From: a virus
DNA: 35,519 nucleotides
Virus record (IMG/VR): IMGVR_UViG_3300038360_000191
Span: 1 to 35,519 of that record
Direction: 5' to 3' (one strand)
Shown here: positions 30,232-35,519 of the stretch, piece after piece
Position numbering within the stretch: position 1 is the first letter of the stretch
How the letters are laid out: each line of letters starts with the position of its first letter
Made by a program: the position numbers and the translations under genes
Notes under the pieces: generated by a model
Database searches by the model: none
Told to the model about the DNA's origin: nothing
Seen by the model: the letters and a program-made list of their open reading frames with translations, nothing else

Positions 30232-30477
30232 TCAAACTGGTATCATATACCCTTGTTCGATATAAGCAAAGGGAGTGTACCACCAGGAATAAACTTCTCC
30301 CACCTTGAATACATGCCGTTCCTGGCCTTTTATCCCGTGAGGGCTCACGAATTCTTTTATAACTTTGTACTTTCCCTTAACCCTATCAGGCCACTGACAT
30401 TTTAATAAATGCGAAGATAGACCCTTATAAGAGCTATCTTCATCACGGGGAAGATTTTTGGGCATATAAAGTGGCAT
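30232..30477 (-). CDS. Hypothetical small protein
   Basis: An 81-residue protein whose ATG overlaps the upstream stop as TAATG. The middle (KGKYKVIKEFVSPHGIKGQE followed by RHVFKVGEVYSWW) reads like a small beta-rich fold. No motif recognised. Its stop lies inside the hairpin at 30214-30235. Confidence 0.65.
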   Translation of the reverse strand: MPLYMPKNLPRDEDSSYKGLSSHLLKCQWPDRVKGKYKVIKEFVSPHGIKGQERHVFKVGEVYSWWYTPFAYIEQGYMIPV

Positions 30478-30935
30478 TACGCTACTTCCGGGATTGTTAC
30501 ACCCCTATATCCAGCTCTCGGAGATGCTCTCGGAGATCCTTCTGGAAATCCTATGTGTTTGGGATTCCTGCATTGCCAGGCTTCATTCTTAATGACGGTT
30601 TTCCACTTATTCCACCCACACTGACAAGGAGGATGATCCCTTGTCCCGGTCATTTCCCGGTGATTGTGGACCTTGTTTACTCTCCCTGGTCTGCTGGAAG
30701 TTGGAATAAACTTGGATGATTTATCAGGATGTTGGCTGTTACGGTATGCTCGTTTTGCTTCTTTGAGCCTTTGCCGGTAGGATCCATAAGTATGCACTAT
30801 ATTTTGAGGGAGAAACTTTTTAACTCCATGCACCAGGACATCCTTTCCCTTCCGGGTATATCGTTTACTTTCGTCACGCTGCGAAGTTAATTCATCAGCC
30901 ATTTTTTTCAAAACTTTCAATACCCTCTTATTCAT
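30477..30935 (-). CDS. Basic protein with CxC motif
   Basis: A 152-residue protein from the ATG at 30935, which has GGAAGGG upstream and overlaps the ATPase stop by 8 nt. It is rich in K and R with helical segments (VLKVLKKMADEL, SYRQRLKEAKRAYRNS) and a CQCGWNKWK...WQC cysteine group that may bind zinc. A DNA-binding role beside recombination genes is plausible only. Confidence 0.7.
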   Translation of the reverse strand: MNKRVLKVLKKMADELTSQRDESKRYTRKGKDVLVHGVKKFLPQNIVHTYGSYRQRLKEAKRAYRNSQHPDKSSKFIPTSSRPGRVNKVHNHREMTGTRDHPPCQCGWNKWKTVIKNEAWQCRNPKHIGFPEGSPRASPRAGYRGVTIPEVA

Positions 30936-32166
30936 CGATAACCCTTCCTGATTTAATTTCAATAACATTCCCTGATAATGGTTTGTTGACTCTCTCAACT
31001 ATCACTGGAATTTTAGCCTTTTTAGCTTCTTTTATGAGGACATTCATATTATCCTCATCCAGCATATCACCACCCTCACCAACCATAACACAGCCAAATT
31101 CCATACCCTTTGCAATATGGAAGGCTATACCAATGGCTATTTTCCAGCGTTTAGAGGTTGCTTTCTCGCTTACTGGCACGTTTCCATTCATTAGTACATT
31201 GTTCTCCACTGTGACCCCACCAGGGAGTCCAGATTCATTGATCTGAGTAGATAGGCCAGTGTCTAAATTGGTGACAACGGCTACCTCATCTTTCCTGGCA
31301 TCTTGATTTATTTTGATAAGATCCAGCTTTTCCAGGTGATCTGTGTAAGTTTTTGCCTTATCGTTGATCTCCGTAGCGTTTTTAAGCTGGAGGGTGTACC
31401 TGTCTATACTGTCATAATCAGGCCGTATCCTCACCAGGGTTTTATCCAGACCGTCAATTTTATCATCATCCGTATCAATGTCGGCCTCAAGCTGCTGTAT
31501 AGCTTCTTTGTGCTCTGCAATTTTTCTATTTTTTTCAGCTATACCATCCTGGAGGGTTTCCTTGTCTTTCTGAGCCTTATCGTGAATAACTTTCCTCTCA
31601 TTGAGCAGTACCAGCTTTGCAGATATATCCTTGGTGTCAACCTTCTCCATGAATACCGGAGTCTCTTTCGTTTCTGCTTCCAGGTTCCTGATATCCCTAT
31701 CTATGATCTTTATATCATCCAGGGCCTCTCTTCGCTTCTTGAGGTATTTAGAAATATCTATACCAGCAGCTCCACACAGGTAGGCCAGCTGTTCCGGTCC
31801 GGTGCCTTTGTAGAATTTTGTGGGATCCAGGGCAGCAGGATTAAGAAAACCCTTGAGAGCTGATTTAGGAATAACTTTGCCGGTGTCCTTATCTGTGATC
31901 TTGAGAGTATAACCTTTCTTGTCCCGTAATAAAGTCCTGGTGACAGTGTAATTATCAGACTCTACGGTCAGCACAGAGACTTCACCCTTCTCGTGAATAA
32001 ACTCCCATGCCTTATCTTTCCCAACCAGGCATGTTGCTATCCCCTCCATAGATGATGATTTACCTGACTCATTTGGACCGTATATAAATGTTACCTCACC
32101 ATCAGCACAGGTTATAGTAATGAGCTCTGCGTTCTTATACTGTTCTATGATTGCTTTTTTTAACAT
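30928..32166 (-). CDS. RecF/SMC-like ATPase, degenerate Walker B
   Basis: A 412-residue protein. The Walker A site GPNESGKSS is at residues 30-38, in the IYGPNESGKSSSMEGI context typical of RecF, SbcC and SMC heads. Residues about 140-290 form coiled coils. The C-terminal head region contains SEKATSKRWKIAIGIAF, but no LSGGQ-type signature. The Walker B position reads CVMVGEGGDMLDEDN, with G where D is expected but E kept. Such proteins often accompany phage annealing proteins; here it follows ERF by a few bases. Whether it hydrolyses ATP is uncertain. Confidence 0.85.
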   Translation of the reverse strand: MLKKAIIEQYKNAELITITCADGEVTFIYGPNESGKSSSMEGIATCLVGKDKAWEFIHEKGEVSVLTVESDNYTVTRTLLRDKKGYTLKITDKDTGKVIPKSALKGFLNPAALDPTKFYKGTGPEQLAYLCGAAGIDISKYLKKRREALDDIKIIDRDIRNLEAETKETPVFMEKVDTKDISAKLVLLNERKVIHDKAQKDKETLQDGIAEKNRKIAEHKEAIQQLEADIDTDDDKIDGLDKTLVRIRPDYDSIDRYTLQLKNATEINDKAKTYTDHLEKLDLIKINQDARKDEVAVVTNLDTGLSTQINESGLPGGVTVENNVLMNGNVPVSEKATSKRWKIAIGIAFHIAKGMEFGCVMVGEGGDMLDEDNMNVLIKEAKKAKIPVIVERVNKPLSGNVIEIKSGRVIDE

Positions 32167-32173
32167 GTTTCTC

Positions 32174-33322
32174 CTAAGTTTTGTCGTTTAGTAATGCGAA
32201 TTCTTTTTTCTTTATACAGTTGATGATTCTTTCAAATTCTTCCAGGTCCATCTCTTGTATCCTGGCACTGAAATGACCGGCTACTATTGAGTTGAGGAAT
32301 TTCTTCGGCTGTTTGACTTCTTTGCCGTAAGCCTTTTTGACAATAGCTATAACCTTGTCCTCAATAGTTTTCTTGAATACGGACATCTGAGTAGTAGCCT
32401 CGGATTGCGATAACTTTGCACCACCACTCCCTTTAATAAATTCATCCACCTCTTTTGTATCAATAATAAGCTGTGCGTTATTAGCTATATGTTCCATTGC
32501 TGCTATATGAGTGAATTGCCATTCAGGAGGTCCCTGGATGTCTGAGTCTTGTTGGGGTTCAGATATGTTATTGACAGATTCCAGGTCTTTTGAGTCTGCG
32601 AGGCTTTTATTAAAAATTTCCTTTAATACATTGAGAGTAGCCTCTATCTCCTTGGTGCTGTGTACGCCATCATTTAACCATGCTTTAGCCTCATCCTGGG
32701 TTTCTTTAGGAATATGCTTGGATTTAAAACATTTTTCAAAGGCTATCTCTTGCTCCGGTGTCATATTCTTTGTTCGGGGCTGATTCTTGTTTTCAGGTTG
32801 TGGGGCTCTCCTGTTTTCATCATCTGGATTATAAGATTCATCAACAAGAGCGATTGAAAGAGATAGGACAAAAAACGCTCTCCAGGCATAGGTATAAGCC
32901 ATTCGGGTGCAGGCATTTTTATAATCTGCTGCTGAACCATCAACAATATATTCCTCTGTTTCTGATCCATCCCTTCCTCTATATCGAAAAGCTATTCTTA
33001 TATCACACTGATATTGAGTTTTCCTATCCCCACCGTGCGTAATCACTTCTTTTTCAGACAAGGCCCTGTTTATAGTGCGGAATAGAACACACACCTCATG
33101 TTCACAAATAACCTCTCTCACCCGGCTTACTACCTCTTCAGCTTTTGCATGTTTAAAATTTCCCCCCCCTCCTTTGAAAGAGTGAGTTTTAGCGATAGCC
33201 CCTACGGCCTTCGTCATTTTAATTACTGTGTCGTAGATGCCCCCAGGGTTAGGGTTTTCGTTTGTGTCCTTTATAGGGCTCTCGCTCCAATCCAGAAGAT
33301 AGGTTATTGGTTTGTCAGTCAT
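32174..33322 (-). CDS. erf: ERF-family single-strand annealing protein
   Basis: A 382-residue protein. The ERF domain covers residues about 30-165, with GGGGNFKHAKAEEVVSRVRE (51-70) and VDGSAADYKNACTRMAYTY (127-145), both signature regions of the family first known from P22 Erf. These proteins bind single-stranded DNA and promote annealing during phage recombination. The rest is a charged, partly disordered tail with a helical C-terminus. An ACGAGG site precedes the ATG. The gene follows a Cro-like regulator and precedes an SMC-like ATPase. Confidence 0.9.
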   Translation of the reverse strand: MTDKPITYLLDWSESPIKDTNENPNPGGIYDTVIKMTKAVGAIAKTHSFKGGGGNFKHAKAEEVVSRVREVICEHEVCVLFRTINRALSEKEVITHGGDRKTQYQCDIRIAFRYRGRDGSETEEYIVDGSAADYKNACTRMAYTYAWRAFFVLSLSIALVDESYNPDDENRRAPQPENKNQPRTKNMTPEQEIAFEKCFKSKHIPKETQDEAKAWLNDGVHSTKEIEATLNVLKEIFNKSLADSKDLESVNNISEPQQDSDIQGPPEWQFTHIAAMEHIANNAQLIIDTKEVDEFIKGSGGAKLSQSEATTQMSVFKKTIEDKVIAIVKKAYGKEVKQPKKFLNSIVAGHFSARIQEMDLEEFERIINCIKKKEFALLNDKT

Positions 33323-33516
33323 TTTTTCCTCGTTATTGTTATTTGTGTGTTGAGAAGTGTGTTTAACTTTTCCAGGTGTTTGGGGGTAGGTGTGTTGCGA
33401 CCATTCATCCAGTAAATGACAGCAGCAGGAGTTACTTTTAACTTCTTGGCAATAAAAGTAGCGGTTATCCCACTTGACTTTATTATCCTGCCTATCTGTG
33501 TCATTTTCTTTTGCAT
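33319..33516 (-). CDS. Cro-like XRE-family HTH protein
   Basis: A 65-residue protein with a helix-turn-helix typical of small Cro-type proteins: IGRIIKSSGITATFIAKKLK (residues 7-26), then VTPAAVIYWMNGRNTPTPKH. The start at 33516 has GAGGG 5 nt upstream. It is the first gene of the early operon, behind a promoter with a palindrome, so it may control its own promoter and early genes. The 4-nt overlap with ERF suggests cotranscription. Confidence 0.85.
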   Translation of the reverse strand: MQKKMTQIGRIIKSSGITATFIAKKLKVTPAAVIYWMNGRNTPTPKHLEKLNTLLNTQITITRKK

Positions 33517-33554
33517 TTTTCCCTCGTAACAGTTAAAATAATTAAACTAATCGT

Positions 33555-33585
33555 GGCATAAGTTAAGGAAGATGTATTGACAATA
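33555..33585 (-). promoter_or_regulatory. Early promoter with operator palindrome
   Basis: On the minus strand TTGTCA (33578-33583) and TATGCC (33555-33560) are 17 nt apart, and transcription would start about 30 nt ahead of the HTH gene. The -35 box lies inside TATTG-A-CAATA (33575-33585), a perfect 5-1-5 palindrome and a plausible repressor site. The -10 box is only a fair match. Confidence 0.5.
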
Positions 33586-33594
33586 AAAAATAAA

Positions 33595-33624
33595 GGGCCA
33601 GGAAAATGCAAATAAACCTGGCCC
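33595..33624 (-). terminator. Terminator hairpin between lysis and early modules
   Basis: Perfect 8-bp arms GGGCCAGG and CCTGGCCC around a 14-nt loop, followed on the minus strand by TTTATTTTTTATT. It would stop read-through from the lysis side just ahead of the early promoter. Confidence 0.65.
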
Positions 33625-33723
33625 ACGAGGTAGAGCTGAACGAGGAAACAACTCTTATAGTGATACGTTTTAATGGGTATCGAAGGCTAAATATATACCT
33701 GTTGACTCATTTCAAGCAAAAAG

Positions 33724-33751
33724 AAAAGCCGGGGATAGATGCCCGGCTTTT
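33724..33751. terminator. Bidirectional terminator after lysis genes
   Basis: Perfect 10-bp arms AAAAGCCGGG and CCCGGCTTTT around an 8-nt loop, with T-rich sequence on both sides. It ends the minus-strand lysis transcript. Its plus-strand flank is nearly the same as that of the terminator at 12855-12880. No credible gene lies between it and the HTH promoter; the remaining 97 bp to the gene at 33849 show nothing clear. Confidence 0.85.
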
Positions 33752-33848
33752 CTGCTTTTCAACCATTTTTGAAATCGAGAGAGTAAAGAATCGGAGTCAA
33801 TGGAGGGATCCATTGAAGCGGTGCGGGACAGGGATGCCCCTGGGAAGT

Positions 33849-34121
33849 TTATGGATTGACTTTTTTGAAAGTCCTTGCCAATGAGATTATCAGAGACAAA
33901 AATGCAGGGCCAAGACCCTTTTTATCCTCAATCCTGGATAATAGTGCAGAACCGGCAAAAGTTCCCATGAATAAGAGTATCTTTGTATATACTCCGGCTG
34001 TCAGCCACGCCATAAAGGGTATGGGGGCTATAAATAATATCGTGAGTATGAATGCCACTAAAAACGTGAATTCCGTTTTACCTCCGATATACTTTCTGAT
34101 TAGTGTCAATACAAGTAACAT
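33849..34121 (-). CDS. Small membrane protein, holin candidate
   Basis: A 90-residue protein from the ATG at 34121, which has AAAGGAAC 4 nt upstream; earlier in-frame codons would run into the upstream gene. Two hydrophobic spans (TEFTFLVAFILTILFIAPIP and YTKILLFMGTFAGSALLS) and a basic C-terminus give a holin-like layout. It is the last gene of the cassette that begins with the endolysin, where holins are common. Called from topology and position only. Confidence 0.62.
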   Translation of the reverse strand: MLLVLTLIRKYIGGKTEFTFLVAFILTILFIAPIPFMAWLTAGVYTKILLFMGTFAGSALLSRIEDKKGLGPAFLSLIISLARTFKKVNP

Positions 34122-34152
34122 AATGTTCCTTTCGTTTATCGTGTGCAGTAAT

Positions 34153-34506
34153 TTAGCCCCACCAGAGCCATTTTCCAAAGGCAGCCAATAAACTACCTAT
34201 AATTATTAAAATAGCCCACTTGAGAAATGCAAATATTCTCAAAAAGCTGAATATCTTGTTTTTCAACAAGTCTTTCCTGAAGGCATGTACTTCCTTCACT
34301 TTCTCAATTAGCTTGAGTTCTTCTAATTCTATCCGAAATTCGGTGTTCTTAGCTGACTCACCCAAGATGCCGGTATCATCTCTGTTCCGTTCATCTCCGA
34401 AGAGGTTAAATCTTATTGTCTCTAGTTCATCTTGGAGCTTTTCATAGTTATTTACAATATCATCCAGGAGTTTTACTGGTATTGAGACTGAATCTTCGCC
34501 TGTCAT
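34153..34506 (-). CDS. Coiled-coil protein with C-terminal membrane span
   Basis: A 117-residue protein with a charged helical N-terminus (SIPVKLLDDIVNNYEKLQDE), a central KNTEFRIELEELKLIEKVKE coil and a C-terminal membrane span (FAFLKWAILIIIGSLLAAFG). It has AGGAAGG upstream. Phage holins and spanin-like or tail-tip accessory proteins can look like this; its place beside endolysin suggests lysis. It overlaps the receiver-domain gene by 47 nt. Confidence 0.62.
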   Translation of the reverse strand: MTGEDSVSIPVKLLDDIVNNYEKLQDELETIRFNLFGDERNRDDTGILGESAKNTEFRIELEELKLIEKVKEVHAFRKDLLKNKIFSFLRIFAFLKWAILIIIGSLLAAFGKWLWWG

Positions 34507-34951
34507 TTTGTATCCTTCCTACTTCCAGATTTATGAATTCAAGCGTTTTGGTCATCCTCCTTATACCCGTGGTAGCTATTTTGTTAAATCGAAGCGATAA
34601 GGATATAATTGCGATAAGTTTTTTACTTGATAAAGGCTTATCCAGCACCGGGATCCCTTCAAATTCATCCTCATCCGTGTTATACGCTGTTATGATGTAG
34701 TAATATGTTGGGAGGGTGCCTTTACCGGCCATGACCTCTATCATAGTTACCCCATCCATGGTATCCCCAAGGTTCTGATCTGCGAATAACATATCATACT
34801 TGTTATCCCTGGATAGCTGGATCCCTTCTTCTGCTGATTCAGCCCATTCTACTTTAACCCGTGGAAAATTTTCATCTAATATTTTTTTTATGATACCCAT
34901 GCTAAACTTATCATCTTCGACAATGAGGATATATCCCCTGGTGTTACACAT
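34460..34951 (-). CDS. Receiver-domain (CheY-like) response regulator protein
   Basis: A 163-residue protein whose first 120 residues are a complete receiver domain. It has the acidic pair D13, D14 in ILIVEDDKF, the phosphoacceptor D58 in KYDMLFADQNLGD, T88 in YYYIITAYN and K105 in VLDKPLSSKK. The last 45 residues are a basic helix (TTGIRRMTKTLEFINLEVGR) with no output domain I recognise. Receiver domains accept a phosphate from a histidine kinase. A phage-encoded one is rare and its place next to endolysin is unusual. It may respond to a host kinase, but that is inference. Confidence 0.88.
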   Translation of the reverse strand: MCNTRGYILIVEDDKFSMGIIKKILDENFPRVKVEWAESAEEGIQLSRDNKYDMLFADQNLGDTMDGVTMIEVMAGKGTLPTYYYIITAYNTDEDEFEGIPVLDKPLSSKKLIAIISLSLRFNKIATTGIRRMTKTLEFINLEVGRIQNDRRRFSLNTSKTPG

Positions 34952-35394
34952 TATGTTATTTTCCTTAATTCGAGGTGATACAGGTCATTAAAATTCTGAT
35001 CTGTTATTATCTCCATATCGCCATCCCAATTACCGCCCCATACCAGTTCCAGGCCCATATCTTCAAGGTGAAAGGATTCTGCTGCCATAATGAACATACC
35101 AGCCATGTGACTGCAATCACTGTAATCCTCTGACGTTCTGCCGTTGATCCACGGCCCTGCATCTATTGCATCACTGACATTGGGGAGTCCAAGTAGGAGG
35201 GATCGATTGTGTTTACTGAAGGGGAATAATACTTTGGAGTTTCCTTCGTTGTAGGCTTCAAGCTGTTTGGCTTCGGATCTCCAACCGCACAATATAGAGA
35301 AGTCATATACCCTTATTACCCTATGGCATAATACCTGGATAATAGGATGTAGAGTTGCTTTTCTTCTTAGGGATGATTTTCCAAATTCAAACAT
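34951..35394 (-). CDS. Endolysin, M15-type peptidase
   Basis: A 147-residue protein. FGKSSLRRKATLHPIIQVLC (residues 4-23), then ILCGWRSEAKQLEAYNEG, SKHNRS (H62), AIDAGPW (D78), ELVWGGNWDGD (117-127) and DLYHLEL (H140) form the zinc-binding and catalytic set of CwlK/VanY-like L-Ala-D-Glu or D,D-peptidases. Phage enzymes of this type cut the peptide stems of peptidoglycan at lysis. No signal peptide, so a holin should release it. A strong hairpin covers the ribosome site (35400-35424). Confidence 0.9.
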   Translation of the reverse strand: MFEFGKSSLRRKATLHPIIQVLCHRVIRVYDFSILCGWRSEAKQLEAYNEGNSKVLFPFSKHNRSLLLGLPNVSDAIDAGPWINGRTSEDYSDCSHMAGMFIMAAESFHLEDMGLELVWGGNWDGDMEIITDQNFNDLYHLELRKIT

Positions 35395-35399
35395 AATAA

Positions 35400-35424
35400 G
35401 GACCCCCCGAATTACCAGGGGGCC
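35400..35424 (-). terminator. Hairpin over endolysin ribosome site
   Basis: A GC-rich hairpin with arms around GGCCCCC and GGGGGGTCC (one mismatch) ends 5 nt before the endolysin ATG and includes the GGGGGG that would act as its Shine-Dalgarno. It may be a terminator for the upstream gene, a brake on endolysin translation, or both. Confidence 0.55.
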
Positions 35425-35434
35425 TCATTTAGTG

Positions 35435-35519
35435 TTATTTCTTCTTAGTTGTTGGTGCGTCAGCCGGGGCACTCACAATAACCATATCGCTTTTACTCGT
35501 AATGGTTAGTCTCTGGCCA
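35435..35519 (-). CDS. C-terminal end of an unidentified gene (partial)
   Basis: The final 27 codons of a gene that enters from the right edge, ending in APADAPTTKKK then TAA. The preceding residues (RLTITSKSDMVIVSAP) read as beta strands. The proline-alanine-threonine-lysine tail resembles C-terminal tails of virion or tail-associated proteins. Too short to assign. Confidence 0.55.
   Translation of the reverse strand, partial: GQRLTITSKSDMVIVSAPADAPTTKKK

Noticed and set aside
30180-30260. tRNA-like sequence on the minus strand (an anticodon-like and T-arm-like pair of hairpins)
   Set aside because: The two hairpins are there, but no acceptor stem or D arm can be drawn, the T loop lacks the TTCRA pattern, and an actual gene ends inside the first hairpin. 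A terminator explains it better.
31303-31863. 186-codon plus-strand frame opposite the SMC-like ATPase
   Set aside because: It mirrors the coiled-coil region, and its hydrophobic composition is what the reverse of a charged coil gives.
33606-33884. 92-codon plus-strand frame downstream of the early promoter
   Set aside because: It runs straight through a strong terminator, has a hairpin over its start, and its second half is not protein-like.
1-35519. CRISPR array, insertion sequence, integrase or attachment site
   Set aside because: No regularly spaced repeats, no transposase or recombinase motifs and no tRNA-end duplication were found when reading both strands.

Overview
This window is most of the genome of a tailed double-stranded DNA bacteriophage, or a prophage or assembled phage contig. 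It carries both terminase subunits, a portal, scaffold and major capsid protein, an endolysin, an ERF-type annealing protein, replication initiation genes and very dense packing of small overlapping genes. The large portal, the separate acidic scaffold and the lack of a visible prohead protease resemble P22-like, podovirus-type heads; no tape measure or other long-tail gene is visible here. GC looks moderate (about 40-45 % by eye). Most genes have clear Shine-Dalgarno sites (GGAGG, AGGGG, ACGAGG), so the host is an SD-using bacterium that I cannot name. I see no integrase, so the lifestyle is open.

Nearly everything is read from the minus strand, so the genome reads from right to left. (1) 35519-33849, lysis side: the end of an unidentified gene, an M15-type peptidase endolysin, a CheY-like receiver domain protein and two small membrane proteins that are holin candidates. 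Two terminator hairpins follow (33595-33751). (2) 33516-12955, early region: a Cro-like HTH gene behind a promoter/operator, ERF, a RecF/SMC-like ATPase, a stretch with unusual structured noncoding DNA (30235-28169) interrupted by small membrane proteins, a DnaD-like replication initiator and a G39P-like helicase loader. These are followed by a RuvC-like resolvase, a SpoVG-domain protein with an SSB-like C-terminal tip, about 30 tiny and often cysteine-rich proteins joined by ATGA or TAATG overlaps, an HNH nuclease and two DNA methyltransferases. (3) 12568-1, late region: small and large terminase, portal, three small genes, a phage GroES, scaffold, major capsid protein, a probable decoration protein and four virion-protein candidates, the last running off the left edge. 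One small gene (12664-12855) is on the plus strand. It lies divergent from the late operon and convergent with the early operon and ends in a perfect bidirectional terminator.

The genes form a conventional programme: the early operon recombines and replicates DNA (ERF, ATPase, RuvC, SpoVG/SSB-like, initiator and loader), the late operon packages DNA and builds heads with its own co-chaperonin, and the lysis cassette releases virions. The less ordinary parts are the minus-strand structured RNA candidates around 28.2-30.2 kb, whose stems repeatedly hold G-U pairs that would be A-C mismatches on the other strand. Others are a three-way-junction element just ahead of the replication initiator, the SpoVG/SSB-like protein, a complete receiver domain inside a lysis cassette, and an operator palindrome sitting exactly between the -35 and -10 boxes of an internal promoter. 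All functional names rest on reading motifs by eye; no database search was run.
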